Position numbers and translations under genes: made by a program. Source: JAQBDA01 sp964525785 (GTDB taxonomy: Bacteria > Chloroflexota > Anaerolineae > Anaerolineales > UBA4823). Taken from it: a stretch of DNA of 5,685 nt. Location of the stretch: assembly GCA_964525785.1 (NCBI GenBank), contig CAZGIX010000259.1, positions 1 to 5,685 of the forward strand, read 5' to 3'. Shown in pieces: positions 1-4,632 of the stretch; the stretch's first letter is position 1; each line of letters starts with the position of its first letter. The notes under the pieces are model-generated. The model had not been told where the DNA came from. It made no database searches and saw nothing but the letters and a program-made list of their open reading frames with translations.

Positions 1-38
1 ATATCTGCGGTCAAATGATGTTGATTCATCTCAACCAT
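1..38 (-). CDS. Possible 5' end of a divergent gene, cut by the window edge
   Basis: On the minus strand a frame runs open to the left edge. It begins at ATG 38-36, with a second in-frame ATG at 29-27, and reads MVEMNQHHLTAD. A Shine-Dalgarno-like GGTGAGG lies at 53-47, 8 nt before the first ATG. The frame is also open upstream into the cupredoxin gene, so openness alone proves nothing. Only about 12 residues are visible and no family can be assigned. The alternative is that the whole 1-156 stretch is simply intergenic. Confidence 0.25.
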   Translation of the reverse strand, partial: MVEMNQHHLTAD

Positions 39-110
39 TTCAACGGCCTCACCAATTTTGCCAAATGGATTAAAATAATCGCCATTAATGGGATGGGGCG
101 ATCCGGGAAT

Positions 111-131
111 CAGGCTGCCAGCCTGGATAAT
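111..131 (+). promoter_or_regulatory. Short inverted repeat and -10-like element before the cupredoxin gene
   Basis: CAGGCT (111-116) and AGCCTG (120-125) form a perfect 6-bp inverted repeat with a 3-nt centre, directly followed by GATAAT (126-131), a plausible -10 element. Transcription from it would start near 138 and give a roughly 19-nt leader holding the GGAGG ribosome binding site. TACAAT at 138-143 is another hexamer, but its start site would fall on the ribosome binding site, so I prefer GATAAT. No good -35 was found. The repeat could be a small operator; this is inference. Confidence 0.3.
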
Positions 132-156
132 AACCTTTACAATCTGGAGGTAGTAA

Positions 157-648
157 ATGAAGCGATTTGTTGCTTTCGTTATGACGTTCATCCTGGCGGC
201 TCTGCTCGCAGCCGCTTGCGGCAGTAAGCAAGCTGAGCCTGTGAGCTTTACGATTGGTATGACCGAGTACACCTTTACACCCGACACAATCGAGGTGAAA
301 GTAGGACAAGAAGTAACCCTGGAGCTGGTGAATAATGGTCTCCTATCGCATGAGCTGATGATCGGCAAGAACGTCAAAATGGTGGACAACCGCCCAAGCG
401 GCTACGACATCGACCTCTTCAATACAGCCGGCGTGGAGCCGGAAGTCAGCGGCGGTATGGTGGAAGAAGACGATAGCGGGCACGCCCATACAGGCTTCAT
501 GCTGGTACTGCCTGCTGCAGGTGATAAAGCCACGCTGAAGTTCACAGCTACGAAGGATATGGTTGGTGAATGGGAGATGGGCTGCTTCGAGCAAAACGGC
601 GTGCACTACACAGCCGGTATGAAGGGCAAGTTCAGCGTTGTGCCGTGA
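157..648 (+). CDS. Cupredoxin-domain lipoprotein (type-1 copper protein)
   Basis: Predicted exported copper protein for electron transfer or copper handling at the cell surface. The 163-residue product starts with a lipoprotein signal: K2-R3, a hydrophobic stretch (4-20) and a lipobox-like LAAA-C21 followed by G-S, so it should be lipidated at Cys21. Residues 29-162 are beta-rich with the cupredoxin opening 'YTFTPDTIEVKVGQEVTLELVNNG'. Type-1 copper ligands are visible as H65 (LLSHELMI), C143, H150 and M155 (C-X6-H-X4-M). An acidic, His-containing segment (E103-EDDSGHAH-T112) sits in the long insert between the first ligand and the C-terminal ligand cluster and might bind extra metal. Start ATG 157 is supported by GGAGG at 146-150, 6 nt upstream. 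The gene appears monocistronic; its TGA ends exactly where the convergent RNase H-like gene ends. The electron partner is unknown. Confidence 0.88.
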   Translation: MKRFVAFVMTFILAALLAAACGSKQAEPVSFTIGMTEYTFTPDTIEVKVGQEVTLELVNNGLLSHELMIGKNVKMVDNRPSGYDIDLFNTAGVEPEVSGGMVEEDDSGHAHTGFMLVLPAAGDKATLKFTATKDMVGEWEMGCFEQNGVHYTAGMKGKFSVVP

Positions 649-1245
649 TTAAAAACCAGGGACGAGGTTGAGAATGCCCCCTCCCTGCCCGGCAGGCAAA
701 GCTGGCTGGTAAATGCGCAGGTCGATCAATGGCAGCAGCCTGGTAGAGCGCTGCCTGCCGCTTGTGCCAGCTGCGGCTTTCAAAGCTACCTGATAGCTTT
801 TCTGGTCGCAGTGGATTTGCCGCATGGCTCTCCGGGTAAGTAAATCGGCGGCTTTGTTATACTTGCGCGGCGTCCAAATCCAGCGTACATCGATGAATCG
901 CCTGCCGAGCTGCCTGGCGCGCATAAAGAGCGGCCAAATTGCCTCGGAGCTGACCGAAGCAATGCCGTTCATCTGGTCGATCACGCTTTTCGCATCCCCA
1001 AAGACCTTGATAGTCTCGTCTTCCAACCCAAGATCGCCCATCGCATCCAGCCCTTCGATCAGCGCCACGTATTCAGCCACATTGGAGGAGGCACCCTGGC
1101 AACGCGCAAATACGCCATGCCCGTGGGCAATGACATCTTCTTTCCGGTAGATCAGCCAGCCATAACACAGCAGCCCGGCAGCTGCATTTGGGCTGCCCCC
1201 ATCCTTCAGACTGCGAAATAACCCATCGAAGCGCATCGTATACAT
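649..1245 (-). CDS. RNase HI-family protein (RVT_3-like ribonuclease H)
   Basis: Predicted cytoplasmic RNase H-fold nuclease acting on RNA in RNA-DNA hybrids. With the start at 1245 it has 198 residues. The four acidic catalytic positions expected for the fold are all recognisable: D7 (RFDG), E58 (SNVAEYVALIEGL), D84 (VFGDAKSVIDQMNG) and D134 (NKAADLLTRRA). About 58 residues after the last motif form a basic C-terminal extension of no recognised family. The frame stays open to GTG 1422, but I chose ATG 1245 because AAGGA at 1258-1254 lies 8 nt upstream, the core fold begins right after it, and the upstream stretch contains a terminator-like hairpin and no recognisable domain. GTG 1248 is an alternative start. 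The TAA stop (651-649) abuts the cupredoxin stop. It resembles the short RVT_3/RnhA-like branch rather than classical E. coli RnhA, so the exact substrate is uncertain. Confidence 0.82.
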   Translation of the reverse strand: MYTMRFDGLFRSLKDGGSPNAAAGLLCYGWLIYRKEDVIAHGHGVFARCQGASSNVAEYVALIEGLDAMGDLGLEDETIKVFGDAKSVIDQMNGIASVSSEAIWPLFMRARQLGRRFIDVRWIWTPRKYNKAADLLTRRAMRQIHCDQKSYQVALKAAAGTSGRQRSTRLLPLIDLRIYQPALPAGQGGGILNLVPGF

Positions 1246-1253
1246 CACATTTA

Positions 1254-1294
1254 TCCTTAAAAAGGGACCGGCGGTGAGACATTTCACCGCCGGT
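1254..1294 (-). terminator. Terminator-like hairpin overlapping the RNase H-like ribosome binding region
   Basis: On the plus strand ACCGGCGGTGA (1267-1277) and TCACCGCCGGT (1284-1294) form a perfect 11-bp inverted repeat with a 6-nt loop. Read on the minus strand, the stem is followed by CCC and then five T (1263-1259), and immediately by the AAGGA ribosome binding site (1258-1254). The three C residues before the T-run make it an imperfect intrinsic terminator. It may be an attenuator or the end of a small RNA. It could also be a protein-binding hairpin that controls translation of the RNase H-like gene. Confidence 0.55.
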
Positions 1295-1460
1295 AAGCGA
1301 AGGTGGAGAGAGTTATTTGACCCTTGCAGCCCCCAGCACAACACCGGATGGGGAACTCCATTCCGATAACGGGTAAAATCCAAATGGTTGACCTGGTGTA
1401 CTTTATCCAATGCCCTGCTCACCTCAGCGCAAACCTGCCCTTGATCCCCTGCATATCGGT
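1256..1460 (-). ncRNA. Candidate structured leader or small RNA upstream of the RNase H-like gene
   Basis: The interval runs from the expected start site of the TTGACA-N17-AATAAT promoter (about 1460) to the U-run after the GC-rich hairpin near 1259, about 200 nt. This promoter-plus-terminator layout fits either a stand-alone small RNA or a long attenuated leader of the RNase H-like mRNA. Internal pairing is possible, for example CCGATA (1458-1453) with a TATCGG further downstream near 1367-1362. I could not match it to 6S RNA, SRP RNA, tmRNA, RNase P RNA or a known riboswitch. Boundaries are inferred from the signals only. Confidence 0.35.
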
Positions 1461-1466
1461 TAATCC

Positions 1467-1495
1467 ATTATTGTCCAAAAACCGGCGCGTGTCAA
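1467..1495 (-). promoter_or_regulatory. Near-consensus housekeeping promoter reading leftward
   Basis: On the minus strand TTGACA occupies 1495-1490 (perfect -35), followed by a 17-nt spacer and AATAAT at 1472-1467 (one mismatch to TATAAT). This is the best promoter match in the window. Its start site, near 1460, is about 215 nt before the RNase H-like start codon at 1245. Confidence 0.6.
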
Positions 1496-1513
1496 TCAGT
1501 GGAGCTAAAAGAT

Positions 1514-1533
1514 TTGTAAAGAGTGGTTTACAA
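1514..1533. promoter_or_regulatory. Operator-like palindrome TTGTAAA-N6-TTTACAA
   Basis: Perfect 7-bp arms at 1514-1520 and 1527-1533 separated by 6 nt, the geometry of a dimeric helix-turn-helix regulator site. It lies 18 bp upstream of the leftward -35 element and 13 bp before the TACAAT -10 candidate of the asparaginase-like gene, so a bound protein could affect both directions. The regulator is not identifiable from sequence. Confidence 0.45.
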
Positions 1534-1546
1534 TTTTGGATACGTG

Positions 1547-1552
1547 TACAAT
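1547..1552 (+). promoter_or_regulatory. Probable -10 element of the asparaginase-like gene
   Basis: TACAAT at 1547-1552 would start transcription near 1559, leaving a leader of about 30 nt before ATG 1589. The nearest -35-like hexamer, TTTACA (1527-1532), is only 14 nt away, which is short. Use of this promoter may therefore need an activator, possibly one bound at the overlapping palindrome. Confidence 0.35.
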
Positions 1553-1588
1553 AACCTTGGTCAAATACCCTACCTTGTGGATATTGCC

Positions 1589-2071
1589 ATGCAGATAAAG
1601 ATCTTCACCACCGGCGGCTCGATCGATAAATTCTACTCTACGAAAACCAGCAGCTTCCAAGTTGGCCCTGCACAGGCGGAGAGCATCTTGCAGGAAGCCA
1701 ACCTCAGGATCGATTACACTGTCGAATCCCTTCTGCAGAAAGACAGCCTGGAGATCACCGACCAGGAGCGCAATTTAATCCTGGAGAAGGTCGCGGCAGC
1801 CAGCGAGCAGCACATTCTTATCACTCACGGCACCGACACCATGATCGCCACTGCCAACCGGCTGAGAGCAGTGCGCGGTAAGGTGATCGTCCTGACCGGT
1901 GCCATGCAGCCGGCTGCTTTCAAGCATTCTGACGCAGCGTTCAATCTCGGCGGCGCGCTCCTGGCCCTGCAGCTTCTGCCTGAGGGGGTTTATATCGTCA
2001 TGAACGGAAAGGTATTCGACCCGCGCCGTGCCAGCAAGGACGTGGATCACGACCAGTTTGAGGAGAACTAG
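1589..2071 (+). CDS. Single-domain asparaginase-like protein
   Basis: 160-residue protein matching only the N-terminal domain of L-asparaginase, the domain that carries most of the active site. Visible motifs: TTGGSIDK at 7-14 (first catalytic loop), HGTDT at 80-84 (second catalytic Thr-Asp), VLTGAMQPAAFKHSDAAFN (101-119), and K150 near the C-terminus, matching the conserved active-site lysine. Classical AnsA/AnsB enzymes have about 330 residues. Short stand-alone asparaginase-domain proteins of about 160 residues are a known group, and no C-terminal remnant follows before the next gene, so this is probably natural rather than truncated. The position of the primary threonine nucleophile (T12 of AnsB) is Ser11 here. 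The start at ATG 1589 is chosen because family homology begins there. The frame is open from 1523, but those residues look non-coding. There is no strong ribosome binding site. Activity on asparagine is not assured. Confidence 0.82.
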   Translation: MQIKIFTTGGSIDKFYSTKTSSFQVGPAQAESILQEANLRIDYTVESLLQKDSLEITDQERNLILEKVAAASEQHILITHGTDTMIATANRLRAVRGKVIVLTGAMQPAAFKHSDAAFNLGGALLALQLLPEGVYIVMNGKVFDPRRASKDVDHDQFEEN

Positions 2072-2077
2072 CCCGGC

Positions 2078-2113
2078 ATGGCATTAAGATAAGTTCTGGA
2101 TATAATTAAGATA
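2078..2113 (+). promoter_or_regulatory. Promoter of the SRPBCC-hydrolase operon with 9-bp direct repeats
   Basis: ATGGCA (2078-2083, four of six matches to the -35 consensus), a 17-nt spacer and a perfect TATAAT (2101-2106) form a good promoter, with transcription expected near 2113. ATTAAGATA occurs twice, at 2083-2091 and 2105-2113, 22 bp apart, so two copies face the same side of the helix. One lies in the spacer and one over the -10 and start site, which would suit a repressor or anti-activator. Confidence 0.55.
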
Positions 2114-2130
2114 GCACAGAGAAACCGGGA

Positions 2131-2859
2131 ATGGCAAAACAGCGCTGCAACCACAATTCGATGCTTGCTCTGACGGGCGCAACCGCGGCCGCAGCGGCTT
2201 ATGCCCTAGTCATCCGGCCCTGGATGCTGGCATGGGGAGCAACCTGGAATGAAGTGAACCACCTGCTGCCCGGAGATGAGATGATCCCCGAGCCAAAGAT
2301 CAATGCCACACACGCCGTCACCATCCGGGCGCCTGCTGAAGCAGTCTGGCCCTGGCTGCTCCAGATTGGGCAGGGCAGAGGCGGATTTTACAGCTACGAC
2401 TGGATCGAGAACCTGATGGGGCTGGATATCCAGTCCGCCGGTCGCATCCAGCCGGAACTCCAAAACCTCCAGGCAGGAGACACGATCCCCCTCGCCCCGA
2501 ATGGATTTGGCATCCCAGTTGCCATCCTGGAGCCGCAACGGGCATTGGTGCTGCATGGCGACACACGCCAGTCGGGATCGGGGGTCGAGATCGAGATGAA
2601 GCAAGGTGAATATCTGGCGGTCACATGGGGCTTTTATCTATTCGAGAGCGAGGATGGCAGAACCCGTCTGATCGAGCGCTGGAAAGCTGATTGGAGTCCC
2701 GAAGCGGCGAGCACCCTCTTCTACCGTCTGTTTCTCGAACCCGGCGCGTTCCTGATGGAGCGCAAGATGCTGCTGGGCATCAAGCATAGGGCAGAAGCGC
2801 CAGGAAACAAACTCTTTGCCGGAAATATGAATTTAAATAAAGTGGAGGGAGCAGCATGA
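2131..2859 (+). CDS. SRPBCC-family protein with N-terminal membrane anchor
   Basis: 242 residues. A hydrophobic segment (about 11-28) suggests a single membrane anchor. From about residue 61 the sequence follows the START/Bet v1-like SRPBCC pattern: 'THAVTIRAPAEAVWPWLLQIGQGRGGFYSYDWIENLMG', then GDTIPL (117-121), a beta-rich core (128-185) and the C-terminal helix ending 'FLMERKMLLGIKHRAE' (207-222). This fold binds hydrophobic ligands in a deep cavity. The ligand here is unknown and no enzyme motif stands out. ATG 2131 has only a weak AGAGA (2118-2122) upstream; ATG 2161 (M11) is an alternative start that would keep the anchor. Its stop overlaps the next start as ATGA, so the two genes are translationally coupled. 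This family is often annotated only as 'SRPBCC family protein' or hypothetical. Confidence 0.8.
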   Translation: MAKQRCNHNSMLALTGATAAAAAYALVIRPWMLAWGATWNEVNHLLPGDEMIPEPKINATHAVTIRAPAEAVWPWLLQIGQGRGGFYSYDWIENLMGLDIQSAGRIQPELQNLQAGDTIPLAPNGFGIPVAILEPQRALVLHGDTRQSGSGVEIEMKQGEYLAVTWGFYLFESEDGRTRLIERWKADWSPEAASTLFYRLFLEPGAFLMERKMLLGIKHRAEAPGNKLFAGNMNLNKVEGAA

Positions 2860-3542
2860 GCGTTAAGTATATCTGGTACGGTCACGCTACCCAGGGACTG
2901 GAAGTGGATGGTACAAGGCTCCTGGTGGACCCCTATTTCAACGACAACCCGGCTGCCAGCATCACCGCCGACCAGGCAGAAGCCGATTACATTTTGGTCA
3001 GCCACGGGCACTTCGATCACGTGACCGACCTGATCGATGTCGCCCGACGCACCGGCGCCACCGCCATCACCAACTTCGAGATCGCCAACTGGCTGGGCGC
3101 GAAGGACATCCCGGCTCACGCCCAGCACATCGGTGGAGGCTACAACCATCCTTTTGGCTACCTCAAGCTGACCCAGGCTCTGCACGGCTCAGGGCTGCCG
3201 GATCTGGGCTACGGCGGCAACCCGTGCGGCTTCCTGCTGACCACAAAAGCGAAGAAGAAGATCTACCTGGCTTGCGACACCGGGCTGTTTGGCGACATGC
3301 GCCTGATAGGCGAAGAAGGCATCGACCTGGCTGTGCTGCCCATCGGCGATAACTTCACCATGGGGCCGGATGATGCCTTGAGAGCGGTCAAACTGATCCA
3401 GCCCCGGCACGTCATCCCGATCCATTACAATACCTGGCCTTTGATCGCCCAGGATGCCGACGCCTGGGCAGACCGGGTCCGGGCGGAGACGGGCTGCCAG
3501 GCGCACGTCCTGAAGCCAGGGGAAAGCTTCCTGCTGGACTGA
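2856..3542 (+). CDS. Metal-dependent hydrolase, UPF0173/YtkL-like (metallo-beta-lactamase fold)
   Basis: 228 residues, the usual size of the UPF0173 family. It opens with the family-typical 'KYIWYGHATQGLEVDGTRLLVDPYF' (H10). The metal-binding signature is H50-G-H52-F-D54-H55. Further likely ligands are H110 (ALHGSG), D141 (LACDTGLFGDM) and H190 (VIPIHYNTWP), giving a complete dinuclear site, so the protein is probably an active cytoplasmic hydrolase. The physiological substrate of the family is not established. Start ATG 2856 is supported by GGAGGG at 2844-2849, 6 nt upstream, and overlaps the SRPBCC stop by four bases (ATGA). The shared operon suggests the two proteins act on related, perhaps lipid-like, molecules; that is inference. 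Confidence 0.87.
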   Translation: MSVKYIWYGHATQGLEVDGTRLLVDPYFNDNPAASITADQAEADYILVSHGHFDHVTDLIDVARRTGATAITNFEIANWLGAKDIPAHAQHIGGGYNHPFGYLKLTQALHGSGLPDLGYGGNPCGFLLTTKAKKKIYLACDTGLFGDMRLIGEEGIDLAVLPIGDNFTMGPDDALRAVKLIQPRHVIPIHYNTWPLIAQDADAWADRVRAETGCQAHVLKPGESFLLD

Positions 3543-3607
3543 TGCCCCGCCAGGCACTGCCAGCTTTTACCGCCAGACCAGGAACATCGTCAGATAAGGG
3601 AGTCGTA

Positions 3608-3654
3608 TCCGCCGGGTGTCTTTACCCAGGTCACCGGCGGAGTGTCACCTGGGT
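3608..3654 (+). repeat. Two interleaved inverted repeats, possible terminator or pseudoknot
   Basis: TCCGCCGG (3608-3615) pairs with CCGGCGGA (3634-3641), and ACCCAGGT (3624-3631) pairs with ACCTGGGT (3647-3654). The arms alternate a1-b1-a2-b2, so the RNA could form either hairpin alternatively or both together as an H-type pseudoknot. The second stem is followed by TGTATTTCTC, a weak T-rich tail, so it may terminate the upstream operon. The remaining intergenic sequence 3543-3607 shows nothing notable. Confidence 0.45.
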
Positions 3655-3667
3655 TGTATTTCTCGCC

Positions 3668-3676
3668 TGTTATAAT
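3668..3676 (+). promoter_or_regulatory. Extended -10 promoter of the molybdoenzyme gene
   Basis: TGT-TATAAT at 3668-3676 is a perfect extended -10 (TGnTATAAT), which can work without a good -35; none is seen at 17 nt. The expected start near 3683 gives a very short leader of about 14 nt, with the ribosome binding site TGGAGG (3686-3691) almost at the 5' end. Confidence 0.5.
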
Positions 3677-3696
3677 TCCACCACTTGGAGGTAATT

Positions 3697-4335
3697 ATGC
3701 TTGAAGGTATATTTCGCCGTAAGGAAAATGAGGAAAAGGTGCGGCGCGAGGGACGCCTTCCGCCGGGGCAGTCGCTGACGCAGAAGTTCCCGGTGCTGCA
3801 TTACGGGCCGGTGCCGGGATTCAATCCAGCCACCTGGGATTTCCGGGTGTGGGGCGAGGTCGAGCAAGAACGGCGCTGGACCTGGGACGAGTTCAACCAG
3901 CTGCCCCGCACCAGTCTGGAGATGGATATCCACTGCGTGACACGCTGGAGCAAGTTCGATACAGTCTGGGAAGGGATTTCGCTGCGCAGCCTGGTGGACG
4001 AGGGTTTCATCAAACCCACACCATCCGCCCGCTTCGTGATGCAGCACGCTGAATTCGGCTTCACCACCAACCTGCCATTGGAAGTGATGCTGGCAGAGAA
4101 TTTCTTAATGGCCACCCACTTCAACGGGGAGCCAATCTCTCCGGATCATGGCTATCCTCTGCGCGGTGTGGTGGGCAACATTCCAGGCAGGAACGAGTTG
4201 GTTGTGCCGTACTTCTGGAAAGGGGCCAAGTGGCTGCGCGGCCTGGAGTTCATGACCCAGGATCGGCGCGGTTTCTGGGAGCAGGCTGGCTACCACAACC
4301 GGGCAGATGTCTGGCAAGAAGAACGTTTCGGATAA
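3697..4335 (+). CDS. Sulfite oxidase-like molybdopterin oxidoreductase (YuiH-like)
   Basis: 212-residue protein of the oxidoreductase molybdopterin-binding fold (SUOX core). Seen in order: a basic N-terminus, 'FPVLHYGPVPGFNPATWDFRVWGEV' (31-55), the cofactor-site loop 'MDIHCVTRWSKFDTVWEGI' with C80 as the expected molybdenum thiolate ligand, 'EFGFTTNLPLEVML' (119-132), 'GEPISPDHGYPLR' (144-156), 'YFWKGAKWLRGLEFM' (172-186), and the tail 'GFWEQAGYHNRADVWQEERFG'. There is no twin-arginine or other signal peptide, unlike YedY/MsrP, so it is probably cytoplasmic. There is no heme or dimerisation domain. Start ATG 3697 follows TGGAGG (3686-3691) by 5 nt; the TTG at 3685 is part of that site. Relative to the short 'PLR-LVVP' form I recall for this family, about 11 residues (157-167) look inserted. 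Substrate unknown. Confidence 0.85.
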   Translation: MLEGIFRRKENEEKVRREGRLPPGQSLTQKFPVLHYGPVPGFNPATWDFRVWGEVEQERRWTWDEFNQLPRTSLEMDIHCVTRWSKFDTVWEGISLRSLVDEGFIKPTPSARFVMQHAEFGFTTNLPLEVMLAENFLMATHFNGEPISPDHGYPLRGVVGNIPGRNELVVPYFWKGAKWLRGLEFMTQDRRGFWEQAGYHNRADVWQEERFG

Positions 4336-4338
4336 ACC

Positions 4339-4632
4339 GTGATCGATTGGGCTAACCTGGCTGCCAATGCATTGTGGATCCTGGGCTGCGCGATCGCCCT
4401 GGCGACCTTGAGCTACGCCTACTGGGAGGCCTCTGAATACAAAGAAAAGATGGGTGCCAGGCTGAGGCGCCCATCGTACCAATCCGCTTTAAGCCTGGCA
4501 GGACTGCTCTTCTGCCTGGGGCTGGCAGGTACATCCGGCTCAACCCTCCAACGGATCGTCTGGCTGCTGTTGGCGGCTGGCTTCGCCGGACTGCTGGTTT
4601 ACTCCGTCATCTCATATCGAAAGAAAGCTTAA
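4339..4632 (+). CDS. Small three-helix membrane protein, unknown function
   Basis: 97 residues from a GTG start 3 nt after the stop of the molybdoenzyme gene, so almost certainly co-transcribed and probably coupled by re-initiation. There is only a weak GGAT upstream. Three hydrophobic segments are visible at about 8-27, 48-64 and 71-92, separated by a charged loop (30-45, EASEYKEKMGARLRRP) and a short Gly/Ser-rich turn; the C-terminus RKKA is positive and likely cytoplasmic. I do not recognise a family. There is no histidine at all, so it cannot be a bis-His heme subunit such as MsrQ/YedZ, which pairs with the related MsrP. Its TAA overlaps the ribonuclease Z stop within TTAA. Confidence 0.7.
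   Translation: MIDWANLAANALWILGCAIALATLSYAYWEASEYKEKMGARLRRPSYQSALSLAGLLFCLGLAGTSGSTLQRIVWLLLAAGFAGLLVYSVISYRKKA

Larger units (their letters stand above)
1246..1588. other. Divergent intergenic region between RNase H-like and asparaginase-like genes
   Basis: 343 bases without a supported protein gene. The plus-strand frame at 1324-1554 and the minus-strand extension 1422-1246 have no ribosome binding site and no family-like composition. What can be seen is a minus-strand promoter (1495-1467), an untranslated stretch down to a terminator-like hairpin (1294-1259), an operator-like palindrome (1514-1533), and a TACAAT -10 candidate for the asparaginase-like gene (1547-1552). Confidence 0.6.

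Noticed and set aside
684..696. CCTGC-CCG-GCAGG hairpin near the convergent junction
   Set aside because: Only 5 bp, no T-run, and fully inside RNase H-like coding sequence.
740..800. tRNA-like fragment TGGTAGAGCGC resembling a D-arm
   Set aside because: It lies inside the RNase H-like coding region, with no matching acceptor stem, no TAGCTCA before it and no proper T-arm.
1246..1422. 59-residue N-terminal extension of the RNase H-like frame from GTG 1422
   Set aside because: No ribosome binding site or recognisable domain; it would run through the terminator-like hairpin, while ATG 1245 has a well-placed AAGGA.
1419..1454. 11-codon leader peptide (MQGIKGRFALR) after the leftward promoter
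   Set aside because: No ribosome binding site, start only a few nt from the predicted transcript start, and no regulatory residue run.
1514..1533. BirA (biotin repressor) operator
   Set aside because: The arms match, but BirA sites need a much longer spacer than the 6 bp seen here, and no biotin gene is nearby.
1324..1554. 76-residue plus-strand frame
   Set aside because: No ribosome binding site, no domain pattern, and it overlaps promoter and operator signals on both strands.
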